Below, in pieces: positions 35,005-43,496 of a stretch of 64,000 nt of DNA. Origin of the DNA: Halpernia frigidisoli (GTDB lineage Bacteria > Bacteroidota > Bacteroidia > Flavobacteriales > Weeksellaceae); the NCBI RefSeq assembly GCF_900113805.1, contig NZ_FOQT01000005.1, forward strand, positions 310,001 to 374,000. The letters run 5' to 3'. Under the pieces are notes generated by a model that had not been told where the DNA came from, ran no database searches, and saw nothing but the letters and a program-made list of their open reading frames with translations. The first letter of the stretch is position 1. Each line of letters begins with the position of its first letter. The translations under genes and the position numbers were made by a program.

Positions 35005-35080
35005 GCAGCCCGACTTGAGTGGAAATCCTTTTTTTGCATTTGAAAAAAAGATTGGGAACGGAAGGCGGAAATGTCTGCCC
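35005..35080. repeat. Dispersed intergenic repeat, family A, copy 2
   Basis: Same ends as copy 1 (GCAGCCCGACTTGAGTGGAA on the left, GGAAGGCGGAAATGTCTGCC on the right) but with a shorter loop. It lies between the small secreted protein and metF. Confidence 0.8.
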
Positions 35081-35103
35081 AAATAAAATTGAACAAATTA
35101 AAC

Positions 35104-35130
35104 GAGATTGCTTCGTGCCTCGCAAAGACG
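35104..35130. repeat. Short intergenic repeat fragment
   Basis: GAGATTGCTTCGTGCC, then TCGCAAAGACG, resembles a repeat (TTGCGAGGCACGAAGCAATC on the other strand) that is widespread in Bacteroidota genomes. Only one arm is present here, eight bases before metF. Confidence 0.45.
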
Positions 35131-35138
35131 AATAAATT

Positions 35139-36095
35139 ATGAAAATTACAGACCACATAAAAAATTCACCGGAAAAAACCATCTTTTCTTTTGAGATATT
35201 GCCGCCTTTAAAAGGCCAGAATATACAGTCGATTTTTGATGCGATCGATCCTTTGATGGAATACGACCCGAAATTTATTGACGTCACTTATCACCGCGAA
35301 GAATACGATTATATCGAGCGCGAAGACGGACTTTTAGAAAAACGCGTCGTAAGAAAACGTCCGGGAACGGTCGGAATTTGCGCGGCCATTCAAAATAAAT
35401 ACCATGTAGATGCTGTTCCTCATATTTTATGTGGCGGTTTTACGAGGGAAGACACGGAGAATTTTTTGATAGAAGTTGATTTTTTAGGCATTCAAAATGT
35501 GGTTGCTTTGCGTGGTGACGCTGTGAAAACTGAGACTTATTTTAAACCTGAAAAAAACGGTCATATTTACGCGAAAGACCTTGTAGAACAGATCGCGCAG
35601 ATGAATAAAGGAAAATATTTAGACGAAACGCTGCAAAATTCTTCCTGCACCAATTTTAACATCGGCGTTTCCGGCTATCCTGAAAAGCACATGGAAGCCG
35701 CGAGCTTTCAGCAGGATCTGTATCATTTAAAGAAAAAAGTAGAAGCCGGCGCAGATTATATTATTACGCAAATGTTTTTTGACAACTCAAAATATTACGA
35801 ATTTGTGGACAATTGCCGCGCTGCAGGAATCACCGTTCCAATTATTCCGGGGATAAAACCGCTGGTTACAAAAAGCCAGTTGAGCATGATTCCGCATCGT
35901 TTTAGCGTAGATCTGCCGAACGATCTGGTAATTGCCATCGCAAAATCCAAAGATAATAAAGAAGCCAAAGAGATCGGAATTGAGTGGTGTATCGAGCAGA
36001 GTAAGGATTTAATAAAAAATAATGCGCCTGTTTTGCACTATTATTCTATGGGCAAAAGCGCCAATCTGGAGCGTGTTTTAAAGGAAGTTTTCTAA
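35139..36095 (+). CDS. metF: Methylenetetrahydrofolate reductase
   Basis: The 318-residue flavoprotein reduces methylene-tetrahydrofolate to methyl-tetrahydrofolate, the methyl donor of MetH. The family start FSFEILPPLKG (catalytic Glu), the DVTYHR stretch, ALRGDA and the end block HYYSMGKS are all present, with normal length. It completes the methionine operon after both metH halves. Intergenic repeats separate it from the upstream genes, so it may not be fully under riboswitch control. Confidence 0.96.
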   Translation: MKITDHIKNSPEKTIFSFEILPPLKGQNIQSIFDAIDPLMEYDPKFIDVTYHREEYDYIEREDGLLEKRVVRKRPGTVGICAAIQNKYHVDAVPHILCGGFTREDTENFLIEVDFLGIQNVVALRGDAVKTETYFKPEKNGHIYAKDLVEQIAQMNKGKYLDETLQNSSCTNFNIGVSGYPEKHMEAASFQQDLYHLKKKVEAGADYIITQMFFDNSKYYEFVDNCRAAGITVPIIPGIKPLVTKSQLSMIPHRFSVDLPNDLVIAIAKSKDNKEAKEIGIEWCIEQSKDLIKNNAPVLHYYSMGKSANLERVLKEVF

Positions 36096-36142
36096 TTTTT
36101 TTAGAAGCACGAAGATCTTTTTCTCTTTTGAAAAGTGTACCT

Positions 36143-36211
36143 GCTATCCGTTACTATCTTTTTTAGCCGTCTGAAGACGACAAAAAAGGATATCCACTAC
36201 TATCAGGGCTA
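36143..36211. repeat. Dispersed intergenic repeat, family B, copy 2
   Basis: Arms GCTATCCGTTACTATCTTTT (36143 on) and AAAAAAGGATATCC, then ACTACTATCAGGGCTA, flank a GC-rich hairpin GCCGTC-TGAA-GACGAC. It lies between convergent genes after metF, where it may also serve as a terminator. Confidence 0.75.
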
Positions 36212-36264
36212 GAAGTTCATTTATGTTCCCTTTAGAAAAAAAGAATAAGTAAGATCAAAAAAAT

Positions 36265-36735
36265 TTAATAAGCTGGACAATCCTGAACAGAAATGTTATT
36301 TAAAACGACGACTTTCCCATTCATATCAACCTTCATTTTTGGGAAATTACCGGAAAGACAGTCGCCTTTCATATCCTCAAAATTGCCTTCTGTTGCAGTT
36401 ATTTTTATACCATTTCCTGAAATACGATATTCATTGTCCGTAAAATTTAACATATCTAAAACGTAGGAGTTTCCGTCGATCTTTATTTCGCCGAGATTAC
36501 TTCTGGTGTCAAAATAGAACAAACTTTCACCATCTCTGCTAAATACCGTTTTACCTTTTTCAGGTTTTACGTTTAAATTGTCAACCTTTAAACTATTTAA
36601 ATCACCTGTGTCATTTTTTAGAATATTGTTCAGTTTTACAGAATCTTTTTCTAAACTGCTTTCCACTACTTTTTCATCTTTTTTACAGGAATTTAAGGAA
36701 AACATCAGAAAGATAAAAATGCTTAAATATTTCAT
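36265..36735 (-). CDS. Lipoprotein of unknown function
   Basis: The protein of 156 residues starts with a lipoprotein signal (KYLSIFIFLMFSLNSCKK). The mature part has short beta-strand-like segments and three cysteines near the end (GDCLSG, VQDCPAY). I start at the ATG at 36735 rather than the TTG two codons earlier. No known domain is recognised. Confidence 0.65.
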   Translation of the reverse strand: MKYLSIFIFLMFSLNSCKKDEKVVESSLEKDSVKLNNILKNDTGDLNSLKVDNLNVKPEKGKTVFSRDGESLFYFDTRSNLGEIKIDGNSYVLDMLNFTDNEYRISGNGIKITATEGNFEDMKGDCLSGNFPKMKVDMNGKVVVLNNISVQDCPAY

Positions 36736-36809
36736 GATCAAGTTTTTAGGTGTATTTTTTCAAGTAATAAATTTTTAGAATAAAACTAAAAATTTGTTAA
36801 GTTTAAGAG

Positions 36810-37259
36810 TTACTGGTTTCGAAGTCTTCTGAAATTGATTGTTTTGCCGATCCATTTAAATTTCCAAAAACCACGGACGTAAAGTAAACCGTCTTTTTTA
36901 ATTTCGGCTAAAGCATCCCATGTTCTACCGCTGGAGGCATCATAAATTTTACCATTTTCCCAACGCTTTGTTTTAGAATTGTAATCCAGATTCTCTAAAA
37001 CATCCATTCCGATCACCTTCCGGTTTCGAAGTTTAGGATCTGGATTCTCAGAATCATGTCTTGTTTCCATTGGCGTTCCACTACCCAAACGCTCATCAAA
37101 CCAAATTACTTTAGCCTGAAAAGAATTTCCTACACGATACACATTTACGGAAACACTATTGTCCGTTGATATCCAACGTCCTAAAACATCATCCTTCGTA
37201 ATTTGAGCAGATGAATTTAAGAAAAAAACCAAAAAAGGAACTATTACCGCTCGTTGCAT
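36810..37259 (-). CDS. DUF2147 domain-containing secreted protein
   Basis: The 149-residue protein has a short signal peptide and a DUF2147 domain: DVLGRWIS at the start, VIGMDVLENL, then GKIYDASSGRTWDA and the end block GFWKFKWIGKTINFRRL. The family is periplasmic with a lipocalin-like barrel; function is unknown. It lies eight bases upstream of the broken PAP2 gene on the same strand order. Confidence 0.88.
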   Translation of the reverse strand: MQRAVIVPFLVFFLNSSAQITKDDVLGRWISTDNSVSVNVYRVGNSFQAKVIWFDERLGSGTPMETRHDSENPDPKLRNRKVIGMDVLENLDYNSKTKRWENGKIYDASSGRTWDALAEIKKDGLLYVRGFWKFKWIGKTINFRRLRNQ

Positions 37260-37267
37260 TCTAATTA

Positions 37268-38027
37268 TTAAAAGTTATATACATACGCAAAACCTGCAGT
37301 TTTATTGTTGTAAACAGGACTTAAAGTAAAATTCCAGCCGTTTTTTACGAAAACTTTGTCGTACAAAAAGAAAGATAGCTTTGCTGAAGCAATACCAAAA
37401 CCTGCACCTGCAAGAACGTCGCCAAACCAATGCCTATTATTATACATCCGCAAAATCCCGGTTGCGGTTGCCACTGCGTAACCAGCATATCCGATTAACG
37501 GCTTATCTTTGTATTCCTGTTTTAAGAATTCTGCTGATGCAAATGCAAATGCAGTGTGCCCGGAAGGAAAAGAATTATTTGTAGAAAAATCCGGACGTTC
37601 TTCTTTCGTAATTATTTTTAAAGGCAAAACAAATGCGCTTGCAATACTTATGGATCCAACATAAATGAGAGCGGCATCTTTATAATTATGCCTTCCCTTT
37701 ACACCAAAAGCGTTCAAGGCAAAAACAGCTGCTGCCGGAGCAAATTGCGAATAATTATCAATGCTTGTATGAAAATCAGCATTATTTTTCTGAATACTTT
37801 TTTTTAATATTTTCGTTTATTTTATGATCGTATAAAAGCACAAAACCTGTTGCCACAAATGTCGCCGGTATTATAAAATTTTTTACTTGCAGATTATTTT
37901 CGTGTGAAATTATACTGTCTTTTGTAAAATTATTTTGCGAAAAAAAATTATGAAAAAATGCGAAAATTAAAAGAAAGCTTATTCTCGAAATTTTATTTTT
38001 ATTTTGAAGTTCAATACTTTTTTTCAT
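37268..38027 (-). pseudogene. PAP2-family phosphatase split by a one-base frameshift
   Basis: The 3' part holds a full PAP2 active site (KIITKEERPD, SFPSGH, NNRHWFGDVLAG). The 5' part holds the signal peptide and first helix (start 38027) and runs into a stop after KKKYSEK. The frames join if the run of eight A (plus-strand T at 37798-37805) had seven: reading then continues KKSIQKNNADFHTSIDNYSQ into the PAP2 core. The family hydrolyses lipid phosphates at the envelope. The cause could be a real mutation, slippage in the homopolymer or a sequencing error. Confidence 0.75.
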
Positions 38028-38217
38028 AGGTTTTTAAAATTTTCGGAAATCTTACAAAAATTCTGAAATTTATTTTACTAATGTACTATTTAAGAAATAA
38101 ACCTGACAAAATAATAAATACATGTTTCGGTTTTCACTTATTTTTTTCAAATCTTATTTTCTATTAGCAAATCTAATTAGAAGGTAGGCTTTAAAGCATA
38201 TAATATTTTAATAAAAA

Positions 38218-38445
38218 TTGGCGAAATCGTTTTACGATACCGCTCAGCCTGCAAGTTTCTTAAAAGCTGATCCTATATATTTTATTCAGAAAAATAATGC
38301 GGAAATCGTTGAACTACCCAATAGTAAGAAAAAATTAATTGCGGCTTTTCCGGACAAAAAAGATGCTATCAATCAATATTTTAAAGATAATAAAGGTGAT
38401 TTTTCAAACAAAGCTGATTTACAAAAGTTAGCCGCCATATTGTAA
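38218..38445 (+). pseudogene. Short ORF, possible C-terminal remnant of a larger protein
   Basis: The 75-codon frame has only a TTG start, with an in-frame stop two codons earlier, and no signal peptide. It reads like the tail of a longer protein (FLKADPIYFIQKNN, then VELPNSKKKLIAAFPDK). A strong terminator follows 20 bases later, as for a real gene end. It may be a remnant or a small cytoplasmic protein. Confidence 0.4.
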
Positions 38446-38465
38446 TTGTAAAATAATTTAACAAC

Positions 38466-38500
38466 AAAAAACGCTGTAAATTAGTTTTGCAGCGTTTTTT
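38466..38500 (+). terminator. Rho-independent terminator
   Basis: Arms AAAAAACGCTGTAAA (38466-38480) and TTTGCAGCGTTTTTT (38486-38500) form a 15-bp stem with one G-U pair. It is flanked by A and T runs on both sides, so it can serve both strands. Confidence 0.85.
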
Positions 38501-38538
38501 TCATTTTTAATGTTCTTTTTTTATAATTCTCACAAAAT

Positions 38539-38934
38539 TTAATCTGGTCTGAATTTTCTATTTTCCTTTTTCTCCCCAACCTTTTTCTTATCATTTAATC
38601 TTTTTTGAATCTTAGATTTTGAAGGTTTTGTTTTAAATCTTTTTTTTGGTATAACCAACGCTTCATTTACAAGTTCCAAAATTTTTTGGGTTGCCAGTTT
38701 CTTATTTTGAAGCTGAGTTCTGGTTTCTGAAACAGTTAGCTGTAAAACGCCTTCGGAATTTATTCTATTGATCAATTTGTCATAAATTCTGGATTTTTGA
38801 AAGCCTGAAAAAAAATCACTTTCTCCGCCTTTCCACATAACAGTAACTGAAGTTTCTACTTTATTTACGTTTTGTCCGCCTGCGCCACTACTTCGTGATG
38901 TTTTAAAAAATAATTCTGAAGTAAAATCGATCAT
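38539..38934 (-). CDS. arfB: Alternative ribosome-rescue peptidyl-tRNA hydrolase ArfB
   Basis: The 131-residue protein has the release-factor catalytic motif GGQ in RSSGAGGQNVNKVET and a basic C-terminal tail rich in Lys and Arg, which in ArfB enters the empty mRNA channel. It frees stalled ribosomes by hydrolysing peptidyl-tRNA. Its start overlaps the end of the menE-like gene by four bases. Confidence 0.92.
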   Translation of the reverse strand: MIDFTSELFFKTSRSSGAGGQNVNKVETSVTVMWKGGESDFFSGFQKSRIYDKLINRINSEGVLQLTVSETRTQLQNKKLATQKILELVNEALVIPKKRFKTKPSKSKIQKRLNDKKKVGEKKENRKFRPD

Positions 38935-39965
38935 TTTAAATTTTCTATTAAAACTTTTATATCCTTCCTTAAAATTTTACCGGTTTCTGTCCGCGGAAAT
39001 GATTTTAAAAAGTAAATATTTTTTGGACGGTGATTTTTTGATGGGAATTCTAGTGCTGAAATTATTCCGGAGATTTCATTATCTTCCTCGCCTTCAATCA
39101 CCAGAACCAATTTTTCACCTAAAACTATATCATCAAGTCCAACAAAAACCAATTCAGAAGTCAAAGTTTCTTTTACTTTTTTTTCTAAAATTTCGGGTGA
39201 GATTTTTATTCCGCCGGAATTGATGATAAAATCTGCACGACCAATAAATTTAAAACGTTTTTCATCAACCATTTCCACAATGTCATTAGTCTGCAAAATT
39301 TCAGGATTTAAAGTCGGAGCATTGATACGAAGACAGTTTCTGTTATCAACCGAGATATCGATTTCATCAAATGCTTTAAAAAAATCTTCATTCTTTGGAT
39401 AGATCATTCTTAAGGCAATGTGAGAAAGAGTTTCACTCATACCGTAAGTTTCGTAAATTTCACTTTCCGTGTTTTCTAGTTGAAGTTTCTCTTGAATTTT
39501 ATTTTTTAAATCTTCCGAAACTTTTGCGCCACCAATAATAATTTTATTTATTCTTGATAGATTTTCAATGGAATTTTCTACCTGAAGCGGCGTCATAGCG
39601 CAAAAATTAATATTTTCTTTGATTTCTTGAAGCGCCTTTAATTCTGGACTTTTTACATGTAAAATTAAATTTCTTTCAATACCACGAACAATCATCATCT
39701 TTCCGGAAATATAATCGACTGGCAGGCAAAGTAATGCTGACTGACCGGATTTTAAATTTAAAAAATCACAAGTCATGCGTGCAGAATTCCGCATTTTTTC
39801 CTTCTCAACCGAAATTATTTTTGGGACTCCCGTGGATCCTGATGTTTTTACCGAAATAAATTTATCATTGTTGAGCCACACTTTTACGAAATCTAAAACC
39901 TGCTGTTCAAAAGCATTATTTGCCGCATAATTTTCGATCTCAAAATTCTGGAAATTTATGATCAT
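38931..39965 (-). CDS. menE: AMP-binding ligase, probably o-succinylbenzoate-CoA ligase
   Basis: The 344-residue protein is a short acyl-CoA-synthetase-type enzyme: the P-loop-like KTSGSTGVPK (about 60-70), the ETYGMSET motif and the hinge/C-terminal part with FIGRADFIINSGGIKISP and the final K of TGKILRKD. In Bacteroidota these short forms are annotated as MenE in menaquinone synthesis. Other men genes are not in the window, so the substrate is not proven. Confidence 0.82.
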   Translation of the reverse strand: MIINFQNFEIENYAANNAFEQQVLDFVKVWLNNDKFISVKTSGSTGVPKIISVEKEKMRNSARMTCDFLNLKSGQSALLCLPVDYISGKMMIVRGIERNLILHVKSPELKALQEIKENINFCAMTPLQVENSIENLSRINKIIIGGAKVSEDLKNKIQEKLQLENTESEIYETYGMSETLSHIALRMIYPKNEDFFKAFDEIDISVDNRNCLRINAPTLNPEILQTNDIVEMVDEKRFKFIGRADFIINSGGIKISPEILEKKVKETLTSELVFVGLDDIVLGEKLVLVIEGEEDNEISGIISALEFPSKNHRPKNIYFLKSFPRTETGKILRKDIKVLIENLK

Positions 39966-40011
39966 TTTTGAGAAATTTTATTCAAACAAAATAATTTTAA
40001 ATTAATAAATA

Positions 40012-41778
40012 TTACATTCTATTCACTACTTCAATCCCAAGTAGATTTAAACACTTTTTGATAGTTTCTGCGGTAGTTGCTGATAATTTTAACTTATACT
40101 GCTTATCATTTTCATTTTCCAAATTCATAATATTATTATTCTGATAAAACGAATTGTAAGTTTTTACTAAATCATAAACATAGTTCGCAATCTGTGCAGG
40201 ACTTAGCGTTTCTGCTGATTTTGTCACCGTTTCCTTATAATTTGAAAGTTGAAGGATCAAGGCTTTTTCAAAAATATTAACTTTTGTTTCGGGATCGACA
40301 GAACTCTTTTTATCATAACCGGCTTTATTTAGCAAAGAAAAAATTCTGGCGTAGGTATATTGAATAAATGGACCGGTATTTCCATTAAAATCGATACTTT
40401 CTGCGGGGTTAAAAAGCATTTTTTTCTTAGGATCAATTTTTAGCATAAAATATTTTAATGCGCTTAATCCAACTTTTTTGTAGGAAATCTCCTTCTCCTC
40501 CTCAGAAATCTGCTCTAATTTACCTAATTCTTCCGCTTTTTCTTTGGCTGTCTGGTACATTTCAATCAGCAATTCATCCGCATCGACAACGGTTCCTTCG
40601 CGCGATTTCATTTTTCCGTTTGGCAATTCAACCATTCCGTATGATAGGTGGTAAAGTTGAGACGCCCAATTATAACCCAGTTTTTTTAAAATTAAAAATA
40701 AAACCTGAAAGTGATAATCCTGCTCATTCCCAACTGTATAAATTAATTTTTGTAGGCTATTTTCTTTAAATCTTTGAACTGCGGTTCCTAAATCCTGAGT
40801 CATGTAAACTGATGTACCATCTGAACGGAGAAGCAGTTTTTCATCTAAACCTTCTTCTGAAAGATCGCACCAAACAGAACCGTCCTCTTTTTTATAAAAG
40901 ACATTTTTACTTAAGCCTTCCTGAATAATATCTTTTCCCAATATGTAGGTTTTGCTTTCATACTGAACCTGATCAAAATCGACGCCTAAATTTTTGTAAG
41001 TTTCTTCAAATCCTTTATAAACCCACGCATTCATTTTCTCCCAAAGTGCGCGTACTTCTGGATCATTTTTCTCCCATTTCAAGAGCATTTCCTGAGCTTC
41101 CAGGATTAGCGGTGCATTTTTTTTTGCGGAAGCTTCATCGCTTCCATTTGAAATCAATTCTTCAATTTGCTTTTTATATTCCTGGTCAAATTTTACGTAG
41201 TAATTTCCAACTAATTTGTCACCTTTTAGATTTTCAGTTTCGGGTGTTTTTCCTTCACCAAATTTCTCCCACGCCAACATAGATTTACAAATATGTATAC
41301 CACGATCATTGATAACCTGCGTTTTTATGACATTGTATCCACCTTCCTCCAAGATTTTGGCAATCGAAAATCCAAGTAGATTATTTCTGACATGGCCCAA
41401 ATGTAATGGTTTATTGGTATTTGGTGAAGAATATTCTACCATTACTGTTTCAGCTCTATCTAGAATAACGTCTAAATTTTCCGCTAAATTATCAAGTTGT
41501 GTTATGAAATAACTTTCTTCTATACTTACGTTAAGAAAGCCTTTTACAACATTGAAGCTTTTTATTAATTTACTTTTTAAAAGTAATTCCTGTCCTAAAA
41601 TTTCACCAACCTCTTCAGGTTTTTTTCTTGCAATTTTTATTAAAGGAAAAATTACAATAGTGTAATCGCCTTCAAAATCGGTTTTGTTATCCTGAATTTC
41701 AAGCTTTACAGATTCTGTTTGATAGTGCATTTGCACGATATCACTAAGTAATTCCTGAATATGTTCTTTAATAGTCAT
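40012..41778 (-). CDS. argS: Arginyl-tRNA synthetase
   Basis: The 588-residue class I synthetase charges tRNA-Arg. It has the Add1 N-terminal domain (about 1-100), HIGH-type motif HLGH (126-129), KMSK-type GKMKSREG and the C-terminal anticodon-binding DALR domain. The conserved start MTIKEHIQELL sets the start at 41778; the longer open frame upstream runs into the susD gene and is not coding. A terminator separates it from susD. Confidence 0.97.
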   Translation of the reverse strand: MTIKEHIQELLSDIVQMHYQTESVKLEIQDNKTDFEGDYTIVIFPLIKIARKKPEEVGEILGQELLLKSKLIKSFNVVKGFLNVSIEESYFITQLDNLAENLDVILDRAETVMVEYSSPNTNKPLHLGHVRNNLLGFSIAKILEEGGYNVIKTQVINDRGIHICKSMLAWEKFGEGKTPETENLKGDKLVGNYYVKFDQEYKKQIEELISNGSDEASAKKNAPLILEAQEMLLKWEKNDPEVRALWEKMNAWVYKGFEETYKNLGVDFDQVQYESKTYILGKDIIQEGLSKNVFYKKEDGSVWCDLSEEGLDEKLLLRSDGTSVYMTQDLGTAVQRFKENSLQKLIYTVGNEQDYHFQVLFLILKKLGYNWASQLYHLSYGMVELPNGKMKSREGTVVDADELLIEMYQTAKEKAEELGKLEQISEEEKEISYKKVGLSALKYFMLKIDPKKKMLFNPAESIDFNGNTGPFIQYTYARIFSLLNKAGYDKKSSVDPETKVNIFEKALILQLSNYKETVTKSAETLSPAQIANYVYDLVKTYNSFYQNNNIMNLENENDKQYKLKLSATTAETIKKCLNLLGIEVVNRM

Positions 41779-41812
41779 AGTTAAATAATTTGCAGTACAA
41801 ATGTAAGGAAAT

Positions 41813-41838
41813 AAAAAAAACCGCCCTAAGGCGGTTTT
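41813..41838 (-). terminator. Rho-independent terminator after the SusCD genes
   Basis: CCGCC-CTAA-GGCGG with A/T extensions on both sides gives stem AAAACCGCC/GGCGGTTTT. Read on the minus strand it ends in eight T, 23 bases after the susD stop. Confidence 0.9.
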
Positions 41839-41860
41839 AAAGAAAATTATCTTAAAATAA

Positions 41861-43486
41861 TTATTGATTCCAAAATGGAGTGAAAGCATTTTTAACAAAA
41901 ACGTCTGCACTTGTAACGTTTGGAACGTTAGCTGAATTCGCTGCAAATTCTGAAACCGGATAAACCAATCTGTAAGGTTTATTAGGTTTAGTAGCAGTAG
42001 AAGCTAAAGGTGTATAAGGGAAACCTGTTTTATTATAGTTGATAAAAGATTCCGTAGGATTAATACTGGTATTAGCAATCCATGCCTGAGTCATGATAGC
42101 ATCTAATTTTTGAGTATCAGTACCAGTCCATCCTAGACCAGGTCTAGTATTAGCTGAGGTAATGTAACCCGCTGCTCCAGTTGATCCTAAATATGTAAAT
42201 GATGCCGTAATACCAGCTTCAAAGTTTGCCTGAGCACCTGCAAAGGTTCCAGGGAACACTAATGCAGCTTCAGCAAGTAAAAATTTTGTCTGAGAAAGAG
42301 ACATTAAAACGCCAGGTTTAGAAGAACCTAAACTAATATTTGTAGCATTATTAGCTGTAGATAACTCACTAGTAATACCAAGACCTTGTCTTGATACTGG
42401 ATTAGTACCGGACTGAGGCGCTCCTGGCTCACCAGATAATGCACCTTGACGCACACCTTTTAGAACACCGCTCACAGTAGTCCAAAGTCTGGCTCTTCTT
42501 GGATCAACAAGACCTCTATATTTATCATAGACAGTAGAAGGATTGTTAGGTAAAACTAAATTATTTGGATCACCGTTTAAAGCATTCGCCTGGTGCTCAG
42601 AAATTGTATATGCCTGACCAGTTCTGGCACCAGCTGAGGTTCTGATATAGAAATTATAGAATGGATTTTGCTGTGTATCTGTAGATCCATTGTAACCAGG
42701 ATTTATTAAAACATCCTGAGTAACATAAGTAGCACCTGCCAAAGAAGCAAGTTTTTGATCTCTGTAAGTTGCATTAGCACCAGTAACCTTGCTCATTCTC
42801 ATCAGGTATTTCAACTTGATCGTATTAGCAAATGCTTTCCAGTTCTGCATATTACCAGCAAATACAGGGTCAGTACCAGCAGTAGGAACCAAAGCCGTAC
42901 TTGTAGTTGCTGCAGTTTTGTTAATTAAAACAATAGCCGCTTCAAGATCTGCGATTTCATTTCTATAAACCAATGCATCATCATCATACTTTGGAGTAAG
43001 ATTATTTTGGTATTTAAATGCATCACTTAAAGGAACATCACCATACAGGTCAACTAGGGTCTGCATATAAAATGCTCTCATAATTTTAGCAGCTGCAATG
43101 TAATTATCCTGAGCGCCGGTAGTATTAGGGTATTGCTCAATCAAAGTATAGTTACCCAAAGTTCTGTATAGACCATCCCAAATTCCATTGTAAAATGAGT
43201 TATCAACAGAATTTAAATTGAATTCTCTTACGAAAGGAGAACCAAAAACATAGGAATTACCCGCCCATCCGTTCATTAACAAATTTCCGAAAGCATTCAT
43301 TGTGGTTGCCTGAGTACGGAAAAGCTGTGCAGTAGCACCCGGAAAAATTAATTCCGGAGTTACCTGCTCGATTTTTACATTATTTGGATTTTCATTTATA
43401 TCCAAATATCTGTTACATGAGGCGGCTACTAGAACCGTACTCAGTAAAAATGCGTTTCGCACATTTTTATATAGTGTTTTTTTCAT
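41861..43486 (-). CDS. SusD/RagB-family nutrient-binding outer membrane lipoprotein
   Basis: The 541-residue surface lipoprotein (signal ending VLVAASCNRY) is the lid protein of a SusCD transporter and binds the nutrient before uptake. TPR-like helices and the block ISEHQANALNG, plus the NENPNN start after the cysteine, fit the SusD-like_2 subgroup. It follows susC after ten bases. No glycosidase or sensor gene lies nearby to hint at the ligand. Confidence 0.92.
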   Translation of the reverse strand: MKKTLYKNVRNAFLLSTVLVAASCNRYLDINENPNNVKIEQVTPELIFPGATAQLFRTQATTMNAFGNLLMNGWAGNSYVFGSPFVREFNLNSVDNSFYNGIWDGLYRTLGNYTLIEQYPNTTGAQDNYIAAAKIMRAFYMQTLVDLYGDVPLSDAFKYQNNLTPKYDDDALVYRNEIADLEAAIVLINKTAATTSTALVPTAGTDPVFAGNMQNWKAFANTIKLKYLMRMSKVTGANATYRDQKLASLAGATYVTQDVLINPGYNGSTDTQQNPFYNFYIRTSAGARTGQAYTISEHQANALNGDPNNLVLPNNPSTVYDKYRGLVDPRRARLWTTVSGVLKGVRQGALSGEPGAPQSGTNPVSRQGLGITSELSTANNATNISLGSSKPGVLMSLSQTKFLLAEAALVFPGTFAGAQANFEAGITASFTYLGSTGAAGYITSANTRPGLGWTGTDTQKLDAIMTQAWIANTSINPTESFINYNKTGFPYTPLASTATKPNKPYRLVYPVSEFAANSANVPNVTSADVFVKNAFTPFWNQ

Positions 43487-43496
43487 TTTTTGAAAT

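Noticed and set aside
37717-38027. Programmed -1 ribosomal frameshift at the A-run of the PAP2 gene
   Set aside because: The run contains an A-AAA-AAG slippery heptamer, but a -1 shift leads to the wrong frame; +1 or -2 would be needed.
41779-41946. Upstream extension of the argS frame
   Set aside because: It runs into the susD coding region and past a terminator; ArgS family sequence starts at 41778.
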